Assembly: GCF_019175385.1 (NCBI RefSeq)
Contig: NC_083339.1
Location: forward strand, 30,657,637 to 30,721,636
DNA length: 64,000 bases
From: Lycium barbarum
Lineage: Eukaryota; Streptophyta; Magnoliopsida; Solanales; Solanaceae
Direction of reading: 5' to 3'
The translations under genes and the position numbers were made by a program. Shown here piece after piece: positions 55,893 through 64,000 of this stretch. Within the stretch, counting starts at the first letter, position 1. Every line of letters starts with the position of its first letter. Below the pieces are notes generated by a model, which was given only the letters and a program-made list of their open reading frames with translations, was not told the origin of the DNA and made no database searches.

Positions 55893-57077
55893 GATCAAGT
55901 TTAAGCAAAAATCTATTCTTTAGGAAAAAAAACTGAGTTTTAGGAAAAAAGAAAGGCTCTTCTGGTTTTTAGAAATATCAGATTTTCTTTTCTTTATTAG
56001 AAAAACGATAGCAGTCTCCCACAGATAATGTATCCCTCTTATCCTTTTTACCAATTTATTTAGCCATTTCTTACTCTTTCAAAAATCATTTATATTAAGT
56101 CGGTCTTCTTTGAAAATTTGCATGGGGACCTAAAGTTTAACTAAACGACATATGTAACGTTTGCCTAAGATGTCTAGTTCAAACCATAAATGATTCCAAT
56201 AATAGTGTGATTTGTTTTACAACATACGAATACAACACTTTAATCAAATAAAAGAAACTGGTACGATAAAATTAAAGGAGGAGGGATAGACTAGGACTGT
56301 ACCAAACCCCTAGTTAACAATTTTTACCCATGGTTGGGCCTTCGTGTCATTCTCACCCATGACTAGGCCTTCAATATATATTATCTTCCATTTTTTCTTC
56401 TTAAACTCAATAATTTCGAAGGAATTTCCCTATTGGGCCTTTGACCCAATAGGGTGGCTGGACCTCGGCCCAAATGGCCATGCAATGAATAAGGAAAGAA
56501 ACAAAGACCCCGGTTAGTTTATATTTTTACTCATGTTATCACCTACATAACTGTACACACATCCATATTTATCATCCTATTTATTCACAAATCAATGTAA
56601 TATGCATATGCATTTCCATGCCCTTTGGACTTTATTGGAGAGGACTTGGGTGATGGGAGGGAAAAGTCATTGCTATCCTCATTCCTGATGCCGCACAAGT
56701 TCCAAGAGGTTTCATGAACCTCCGGCATGGCTGGTCACCAGGGGAAGGTTCAGACCAGCCCCTCCCCCTTTAAACTACTTTGTTTGCCCAATCAATATAG
56801 CCATGGAGGACACAAAATTACAGATCCATATACAGACTTGGAATAGATAGATGTACTACTCTAATAAATCAAGACCAAGGCAACTGAATATGACTTGGAC
56901 AAGGAGAAAGTAACATACATCGACATAATATGACCAAAACTAGACTGAACCAAACAATCACAACATAAGTAGATATATACAGATGGCATAGTCCAAAGCA
57001 GTCTTGAATCAAGTAGGCATGGTATAAACAAAACAAGTAAAGGCACATAGACATAGGTAAGCAAACCTCAGTACTGG
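55893..57077 (-). mobile_element. Ogre 5' LTR, continuation after the LINE
   Basis: It aligns to 17273-18400 of the 3' LTR, including the GGGCCTTCG and GGCCATGCA blocks. Two structural differences are clear. A block of about 90 bp present at 18215-18310 is absent here, and a block of about 130 bp at 56880-57010 is absent there. The match stops at 57077, where another LTR begins. Confidence 0.85.
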
Positions 57078-60037
57078 TGTTACGGTTCGCTTTTTCACGC
57101 GGGTTTAGGGCGCAAGAAGGCTACTACGAGCTCGTTGGTGCTCTTTTAGACTTATTTTGAAAAGAGTCCCTACCTAATTTTTAGGAAATTAGGAAAACCG
57201 ATTTTGAAGGGTTTATTCAAATGCAGTGAAAAACCTTCGTAATCCAGAGTTCTAGGTAAGGGTTCTGATGATCCCCTAGGGAAGGTGTTAGGCACCCCAG
57301 TATTAAGGATCTGTACTATACGGTTGACCTTCGAATTCCAGTGTATGAGTATTTGCTTAAACTGCTTATTTTGCGTTTATTTTCCCTTAAAAAGAACTGT
57401 CATGTATATCATATGTTTTTGGAAAAATTTGAATATATTCCCTTTATATATAGGGTATCGTAGTTCTAGATTTATAATATCTGTGTAAATAGCCTCCTTT
57501 TATGTACAAGGAGTATATATGTTTATAGAAGACTATGTAAAAAAAATGTCTTGGTTTATAAATTAAGTCCATATTATACTCATACACTTGGCTCGGGTTA
57601 GTCCGCATCGGTACGTTTAGCCTTATCCGGAATTATATATTACGAATTGGTTTTTATATGTTATAAGAGCATTTTCATATTTAAAAATGAGTATATCTTA
57701 TCCGAAAATACCCGTTTATTTAGGCCTGCTTTAGGCCAAAACAGCATCACATTTTAGGAGTCCTTGTTTATTTTTTTATACTTAAACAAAACAGATTTTG
57801 CAATTTTGTAAAAGAAAACCTGGTTTTAGATTAAAAACTGATCCAACCTTGTCAAAGATTTACCATTTTTATTGGTGAAAACTGTATTAATTGGGGCCAT
57901 TAACGTTGAACCCGTTTATTGAAAGCTAAGTTGGAAAAATCCCCTTTTTTGCGATAAAAATGATTGAGTTAATAACTCAGTTTTGAAACATCTCTTGCCA
58001 TAAAACGTGACTACCATTTAAGACTTAGAAAAATTAGTTATTGGTTTATGCCTTTTTTGAGGAAAAAACAGTTTGGCGAAGTTCCAATTTTATACTTAGT
58101 TATAAAAATGTCATGTTTAAGTCCGTGATTTATTGAAAACGCGCATGGGGACCTAAAGTCGACTAAACAACATAAGAACTGTTGTCCTTAGACGTCTAAT
58201 TCCGACCATAAGTTTTTTCCACTATAATATGAGTTTGAATACACATCGTTACAAAACATCAAGTTGGAAGTAAATTAACAAAATGTAAGTAGACAGGGTT
58301 AGACTAGGGGTGTACCAAGCACGTAGTTGGTCATTTTCACCCATTATTGGGCCTTCTGCATAGCTCGCTATCTTCCCTTTGTCTTTCCGGACTCTATTTT
58401 GAAGTAGTATTCCTACTAGGGCCTTGGGCCCAAGAGGGTGGTTTCATGCATTTGTGACCCGAGTGGTCGCGCGATAGGAGGAGGAGGAGGGGGGGGGGGG
58501 GGGGGGCGGAGAAAGAAAACACCGGTTAGTTTATAATCGCTGAACTTATCACTAAGGTAAGTAACTAAAATTATAAATACACACACATGTATGATATAGA
58601 GTAGGCATACATATACATATATATAAGGCAGCCCACACTTGATCCATACTTACCCATTTTGCCTACTCTAAACAAAGCTCAAGCCATCCTAAGACTTAGA
58701 CATGGCATGGGGACTAGGTCTGGATCCCGTATATCCGATGTCGCATAAGTTCCAAGGGGTTTCGAGGAACCCCAGGCATGGCTAACACCGGGAGATTAAG
58801 ACAACCCCGAATTTCCACGCTTAGCCTTAGATTTATTTGGGCCTTAGTGAGAGTGGATAGAGTCAAAATGCTATGGATACACAGATAATCTGCTAATAGC
58901 TTTAATGAGCAGTCATGGGCACTATACAAGCATATACACCGAAGCAATCTTCCTAGAGAAACTGGATATTACCAAAATAACACTTGACCAAATCAAATAC
59001 AACTCCTTTTGAAAGGGCAAAGGCAAGTAGCACCAGCAGTTGTGAACAAAAGTATAGAGAAAGGAAGCAAACAATTGCCAAAGGGCAAATACAACAAACC
59101 AAAACACTTGCATAGGCCCAAATAGTCTGGCCAAATGACAGCTCACCCCAAAATATTTACAAGCATCTCATGTTTAGCAGGGAATCACTAATATCAACCA
59201 ACTAAAGCCCCAACAAGACTAAGCTTAGGCTAGCATGTCCAACAGGCATATTAAAATGGAGGGAGGTGTACATGCTCCAATATAGGCAACAATGTTGGGC
59301 AAAAATGGAATATTCACATATAAGCGGGCATACAAAGTTGTTTCAATAAAAGGAAGAGAAGCAGAAAGGAGAGAAGCACGTAAAGAAGAAACAAGTCAAA
59401 AGTAAATAGGAATGTCTTGTAAAACACACAGGGAAACAATGTCATAAAGTGGTGTGGGAGACAACTAATGACACTAGAGATGAAAGAGGGCAGAAGCAAG
59501 GCCACAAGAGAAGTTAACAGGCAGAAAATAGATACGGGCCCTGGGGCCAGGAATCACACACACCAATGCAGCAGCCAAAACAAAATCAAAACATGATAAA
59601 GAAAAGGTTTCACTTCACAGATATAAAACAGGAAAGTTTGAATGGCAATGTTACATATGTATAGGGTTAGTAAGACACACAGCTAGGGACATGCAAATAA
59701 CTCATGACAGCTTGGTTCAGATTCTATGCTAAGGGAGGGGCCAAGACAAGATAGTTACTAGCAAAGAAGAAACACACACAGCCATGGACAAGTGGAGGTT
59801 CAAACGATATTTTAGACTAATTCCAAACATAACAAAGCTCAGGAGCGCCTAGACCGTGCGGACTAAAGGTCTTTAAGACAGAAAAGAGCAAAATAAGGAT
59901 CACATAGCACTCAGCCTGGATAAACATTTGCAGTAGTGGATTTAGTTCTAGGCACATCTTTCCTTCCCTTTTAGGCATAGTTAGACTACTCTTCCCCACC
60001 TGAAGCCTTTGTGAATCCCAGGATCATGAGGGGAAGG
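57078..60037 (-). mobile_element. Divergent Ogre-family LTR, partial
   Basis: The plus strand starts TGTTACGGTTCGCTTTTTCA and parallels 16285 onward (GTGCTCTTTTAGACTTATTT, GTTCTAGGTAAGGGTTCTGA), but with far more differences than between the two main LTRs. It is therefore an older or separate subfamily copy in minus orientation. Flank ACTGG (57073-57077) should recur beyond the window if it is a simple insertion. It is cut at 60038 by the chromovirus LTR. It contains an 18-G run near 58489. There is no coding signal. Confidence 0.75.
58476..58506 (+). repeat. GGA repeat plus G18 run
   Basis: AGGAGGAGGAGG leads into 18 consecutive G (58489-58506). The plus strand could form a G-quadruplex. 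Run length may also be an assembly error. Confidence 0.9.
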
Positions 60038-60223
60038 TTTCACGACCCAACCGATGAGTCGTGACGAGTGCCTGACTTTTATTAACCAAGCACGCCTATA
60101 CTCATACCTGAAGCTCGTTGCAAGATAGGGTGGCCCAATCATAACTTATAACTGAATTATACTGACTCATACGAGAACACCACTTAGAGATATACATCAT
60201 GAACTATCAACCATCTTTGTGTA

Positions 60224-60232
<9 letters not shown>

Positions 60233-60255
<23 letters not shown>
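60233..60255. repeat. (TA)n microsatellite
   Basis: A short TA run follows GTGTGTGTG in the chromovirus 3' LTR. Confidence 0.85.
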
Positions 60256-60414
60256 CTGAAAATAATAGTGCAAGCCGACCAGGCTGCTACACATGCTGTG
60301 CACAAAATAATGGGAGCCGACAAGGCTACATTACATGCCAACTATCTACAACCATCTATAGACCTCTAATGAAATAGAAAGCTATAGAAAGGACGGGACA
60401 GGGCCCCGCCATAC

Positions 60415-60437
60415 CCATATATATATATATATATATA

Positions 60438-60486
<49 letters not shown>
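60415..60486. repeat. (TA)n microsatellite with TTTATTTA interruption
   Basis: Two TA runs are joined by TTTATTTA. The Tyr-Ile frame through it is an artefact. Confidence 0.9.
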
Positions 60487-60489
<3 letters not shown>

Positions 60490-60798
60490 TCAAAACGGCA
60501 TACCAAAATAAACTGTAGCTTCGAATTAAGTGGAGCACACCGTACTGCTGAGTGGAAGTCCTACTAGGCTAGACCGCCTGTCTATCAGCCACTCGAGCAA
60601 TAGGGGATTTAGTATGGAAAATGTACAGAGTACGTAAGGCATAAGAACAACAAGAATATAAGATCATGAAAGATAACTGAAACATGAAAGCAAATGTCAA
60701 TATGTGAATTCATCTGTGGCTAAACATCTAGGAGTATCTGCATAACTCTGTATAATTGAAAGTGCCTCTGAAGGCGTATGATATGCATGCTCTCTTTT

Positions 60799-60802
<4 letters not shown>

Positions 60803-60844
<42 letters not shown>

Positions 60845-60866
60845 TATATATATAAATATATACTAT
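60803..60866. repeat. Compound (CT)n(CA)n(TA)n microsatellite
   Basis: About 13 CT, then 8 CA, then TA units lie consecutively. Such arrays mutate fast. Confidence 0.9.
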
Positions 60867-61027
60867 ACTACTCGACCATATAGGGGCAGTGTTATCATCA
60901 TCTCGTCATTATCCCGTGTCCGGGCATCCCGCATCCGGGATGATATCATAAGCTACCCATTGCAGTGGTGTGCACATCTATGTGCCTGCCCAGCCGACTA
61001 TAGTGCGGTGTGGTGCAAGAAAATAGC

Positions 61028-61056
<29 letters not shown>
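61028..61056. repeat. (TA)n microsatellite
   Basis: An uninterrupted TA run in the chromovirus 3' LTR. Confidence 0.85.
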
Positions 61057-61058
<2 letters not shown>

Positions 61059-61774
61059 GCATAAAATACTCGAAAAAAGAATACTCTGGACTACTCTGAG
61101 CAACATGAGACCTCTGAAAGCTATAGATATAAAACATAGGAGATCAAGGATGCGATGAATCCTATACCATCTAGGAGTAAAGTCTTTGGAACTCGCTGAC
61201 TTACTTTATTCGTTCAGATAATAAGGATCATGCAAAAAAGAATAGAAGGGACAGCCTTAACATACCTTGAAGCGTATCTAATCGTCTAACTTCTACCTCT
61301 CAAACTCGCAAGTCTACAATCAAGATAACATAAGCCACAATTAGCCCCTTTACGCTACTTACTATCCAATTCAAGTACGAAAGGAGCTTAACGGATTTCG
61401 AACAGCATCTCCTTTGTAAACGTTATAATCCCTCAATCTCCAAGTCAACCCGAACATCATCAACAACAACAACAACAATATCAATACTCAAATATCAAAG
61501 TATAATCAATTCTACTCCAAATCCACTCCCAAAATAGCTCATTGTCTCAACTTGACCCTTATTCAATTTACCACTTTCATAACTATGTTTCCTTTACTTA
61601 AAACTACTAAAACTCTTGATAATTAACTTAAACTCTAGAATCTTGCTAGAATTCTCCAATATGATGGACAATGTAAAGGGGAAATATGATAGGGTTTTCT
61701 CTGGTTTGGGTAGTGAAAATAATGAGAATAAAATGTGAGGGCCAAATATATATAGATGAACTAGAAATTTCCAG

Positions 61775-61935
61775 CGATGCGGGTCCACGGGTGGGTCGAC
61801 GGCACGTCGACATGCTCCGTCGACCTGCCACCTGAAATTTCAGAGGCGGTGGCATGTCGATGGTGCACATCCATAGCTAGTCGACGTGTCGACGGCCCGT
61901 CAATGTAGACTAGTTCTGCAGGTTTTTCCTGAGTC
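61775..61935 (-). promoter_or_regulatory. U3 palindrome cluster (GTCGAC type)
   Basis: GGTCGACGGCACGTCGAC, CTCCGTCGACCTG, TAGTCGACGTGTCGACGG and GCCCGTCAATG recur within 160 bp, upstream of the TATA-like box on the minus strand. The motif resembles that of the LTR at 11085-11310. Confidence 0.55.
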
Positions 61936-62127
61936 GATCCATCTCACGTCGATTCGATTCATTTAACTTCTAATTCTATTGTATTGTAAAGAACATATGC
62001 TTATACTTCGGTATACGCGGGGTAAAACACTTAATGTCTCAAAAACTCGGGTGCGGATCTCCATTCTAAGGGTATAAACTACCAATAACCCAAGGACTTT
62101 CTTGTGATGAAAACTAGAGGTGTAACA

Positions 62128-62141
62128 TTCTCCCCCTCTTA
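62128..62141 (-). promoter_or_regulatory. Polypurine tract of the chromovirus
   Basis: On the minus strand AAGAGGGGGAGAA directly precedes the LTR start TGTTACACC. This is the canonical plus-strand primer and fixes the LTR boundary. Confidence 0.85.
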
Positions 62142-62399
62142 GAAACATTCATCCTTGAATGTTCATACAAGTCATGGGCTACAAAAATTTGGCACAGTCT
62201 CCTCTGTAAATATACAAATCCAACCTGTGCACAGCAACCCAAAATAATGCCACATAGAACCACATAATAATATACAACACCATGGTCTTACACAACCAAT
62301 CACAATAACCAGAAATAAGCCAATACTTGGGGGGATGATGCCTCAAACTGAGCCTCCTAGGGCAACGGGAAAAAGTGTGGGTACTTAGCCTTCATTTTC

Positions 62400-63545
62400 T
62401 CGTCAGCTTCCAAGTCATTTCTTCAACATTATTATTCCTCTAGAGTACTTTAACAGAACCCATATCCTTAGTCCGCAATCGACGAACTTGTCTATCTAAT
62501 ACAGCCACTGGGGTCTCCTCGTAAGATAACTGCTCGGTCACCTGAATATCATCTACTGGTATAATTCTCGAGGGATCTCCTATACACTTACAGAGCATGG
62601 TCACATGAAATACTGGATGTACAGACTCTAGCTCAAAAGGTAGTTCTAACTCATATGCTACCCTACCTATAGGTAGTTCTAACTCATATGCTATCCTACC
62701 TACTGTGCGAATGATTTTGTATGGCCCAACGTATCGAGGGCATAACTTACCTTTCTTGCTAAATCTCATCACTCCCTTCATTGGTGAAACTTTCAGGAAA
62801 TCCCAATCGGATACCTCAAACTCTAGCTTACGCCACCGATTATCTGCATAGGATTTCTGTCGACTCTGTGCTGCTAGAAACTTTTCTTGAATCACTTTCA
62901 CTTTGTCAACTATTTGTTGTATTAAGTCTGGGCCTACTAACTGATTTTCTCCAACATCAAACCATCCTATAGGTGATCTACATCTCCGCTCGTATAAAGC
63001 CTCATAAGGAGCCATCTGAATATTGGAATGGTAACTGTTATTATATGCAATTCGATAAGAGGCAAATGATCATCCCAGCTACCTCAAAAGTCAATCACAC
63101 AAGCGCTCAACGTGTTCTCAAATGTCTGTCTAGTACGCTCCGCTTGTCCATCTGTCTGCGGATGAAATGTAGTATTAAGACTCACTTGTGTCCCCAATCC
63201 ATTTTGAAAAGATCTCTAGAAATTAGTTGTGAACTGTGCCCCACTATCTGAAATAATGGCTGAAGGAACACCAGGAAGTCATACAATCTCTCTAAGATAG
63301 AGCTTCGCATAATCTTCAGCTGAATAAGTAGTTCTAACAGATAGGAAGTGAGCTGATTTTGTAAGCCTATCAACTATGACCCATATTGAATCATACTTCC
63401 GTTGAGTACGGGGCAAGCCTATAATAAAATCCATATTAATTACCTCCCATTTGCATGTCCGAATCTCCATAACCTGTAATAAACCTCCGAGCTTCTGGTG
63501 CTCTATCTTGACTTGCTGAAAGAGAAGAAAACTCTAATGCCTGCA
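62400..63545 (-). pseudogene. Chromovirus integrase with damaged chromodomain
   Basis: From the minus-strand 5' side: EIRTCKWEVINMDFIIGLPR (first Asp), LTKSAHFLSVRT, then after a frame change FQIVGHSS-type and ISDSGAQF in the alternate frame (second Asp), a TAG near 63215, a QTDGQAERT motif (Glu, about 63150), and MAPYEALYERRCRSPIGWFD from 63015. The GPY-type region PRYVGPYKIIRTVGR follows. The end, RQVRRLRTKDMGSVKVL, should run into the chromodomain that targets heterochromatin. A TAG (62440-62442) and a one-base deletion near 62417 break it there. Integrase joins cDNA to host DNA. Confidence 0.8.
62639..62704 (-). repeat. In-frame 33-bp tandem duplication in the integrase GPY region
   Basis: The 33-bp unit starting GGTAGTTCTAACTCATATGC at 62639 is repeated at 62672 with two or three changes. 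It duplicates eleven residues (RIAYELELPIG, then RVAYELELPF) without breaking the frame. Confidence 0.85.
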
Positions 63546-64000
63546 CATCCTGGACTCGAATGCCTGCACATCAATTGCTCCTTCCATTCCTTCAACTGCG
63601 TAGGTGCCATTCTATAATGAGGAATAGATATTGGCTGAGTATCTGGAAATAGATCAATAGTAAAGTCAATCTCCCTCTCTGGCGGGATGCTTGGAAGTTT
63701 ATCTGGAAACACCTCAGGAAACTCATTAATGACAGGAATGGATTGAAGGTTCATTAACTCTGCCTGCACATCCTGGACTCGAGCTAGCTGATAAATATAA
63801 CCTTTTCTAATCATCTTTCTTGCCTTAAGGTAGGAAATAAACCTACCTCTCGGTGAAGCAACATTATCCTTCCACTCTAGGACTGGCTCGTTAGGAAACT
63901 AGAATTGAACTATCGTTGTCCTGCAATAAAAATTAGCATAACAAGAAGCCAACCAATCCATACCCACAATAACATCAAAATCAATCATGTCTAACTCTAT
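63546..64000 (-). pseudogene. Chromovirus protease C-terminus and RT N-terminus, deleted afterwards
   Basis: From the right edge the minus strand reads MIDFDVIVGMDWL (end of the aspartic protease), a stop near 63900, then [35 protein letters not shown] and [15 protein letters not shown], the entry of RT. About ten codons later the sequence jumps to the segment before integrase. RT fingers, palm with its YxDD motif and RNase H are absent. The rest of protease and gag lie beyond 64000. Confidence 0.8.

Larger units (their letters stand above)
16285..57077 (-). mobile_element. Ogre/Tat-type Ty3/gypsy element, multiply interrupted
   Basis: This is a minus-strand element: 5' LTR (from 47836 upward), tRNA-Arg-type PBS, ORF1, gag remnant, protease, RT, RNase H, a second RNase H, integrase, long repeat-rich 3' UTR, PPT, and 3' LTR (33406 down to 16285). 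Two RNase H domains, an extra ORF before gag, the TGGAGACTC-type PBS and very long LTRs are the known marks of the Ogre/Tat lineage. Five foreign insertions are resolved by their own TSDs or by homology. The left flank ACTTT (16280-16284) should recur at the true 5' LTR start, which lies past further insertions after 57077 and is not seen. No coding region is intact. Confidence 0.85.
60038..62127 (-). mobile_element. 3' LTR of a minus-strand chromovirus
   Basis: On the minus strand it starts TGTTACACCTCTAGTTTTCA (62127), directly after a polypurine tract and pol remnant, and ends at GGGTCGTGAAA (60038; the usual CA end is mutated). Blocks CCCGTGTCCGGG, GCAGTGGTGTG and CAGTACGG-like text match the LTR at 11699-14075. 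A TATA-like TATATATTTGG is near 61748 and a U3 GTCGAC cluster is at 61775-61935. Several TA/CT/CA microsatellites lie inside. Confidence 0.85.

Noticed and set aside
62440..64000. Same element as the split plus-strand chromovirus at 10798-16279
   Set aside because: Orientation is opposite, so it cannot be its missing 3' part without an extra inversion.

Overview
The window looks like intergenic heterochromatin from a large plant nuclear genome. It is most likely Solanaceae: the LTR families, the DUF1985/Ulp1-type transposon gene and the Ogre/Tat element are all of kinds common there, but this is an inference from families. I see no intact host gene, no rRNA, no functional tRNA and no CRISPR array. 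Almost every base belongs to transposons inserted into one another, and the order of insertion can be read from target-site duplications (TSDs).

Left part (1-7.5 kb): a degraded minus-strand transposon gene of the DUF1985 + Ulp1-peptidase type, catalytic domain beyond the left edge. Its introns and upstream region are full of a palindromic TGTTGCAACA minisatellite. A 2.6-kb solo LTR (3524-6128, TSD CATTT) splits it. From 7.5 to 10.25 kb lies a possible hAT-like MITE, unassigned AT-rich DNA and one short gene-like fragment.

Middle-left (10.25-16.28 kb): a plus-strand Tekay/Del-like chromovirus. Its 5' LTR (10798-15762) is followed by an initiator-tRNA-Met primer site and the start of gag. The LTR is itself interrupted by a minus-strand chromovirus fragment (LTR, primer site, gag start).

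Centre (16.285-57.08 kb): one large minus-strand Ogre/Tat-type Ty3/gypsy element inserted in that gag. From its 5' end at high coordinates: 5' LTR, tRNA-Arg-type primer site (47814-47833), ORF1, gag remnant, protease, RT, degenerate RNase H, second RNase H, integrase, a repeat-rich 3' untranslated region, polypurine tract and 3' LTR. Into it have inserted: a solo LTR of its own family in opposite orientation (20309-30420, TSD TCATG), which in turn carries a chromovirus solo LTR (24085-26569); a chromovirus solo LTR (40705-43152, TSD GTAAC); a 1.2-kb LTR of a different type (45211-46427); and a 7-kb L1-type LINE with RNase H (about 48841-55892) in the 5' LTR.

Right part (57.08-64 kb): another Ogre-family LTR, cut by the 3' LTR (60038-62127) and pol remnant of a minus-strand chromovirus that has lost nearly all of RT and RNase H.

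Nothing here looks able to move by itself: every long coding region carries stops, frameshifts or deletions. The most interesting signal is architectural. Five chromovirus LTRs and the unrelated 1.2-kb LTR each carry, just upstream of the TATA box, a cluster of short GC-rich palindromic motifs. Their sequence changes from family to family while their position stays the same, and two unrelated LTRs share an identical 13-mer.
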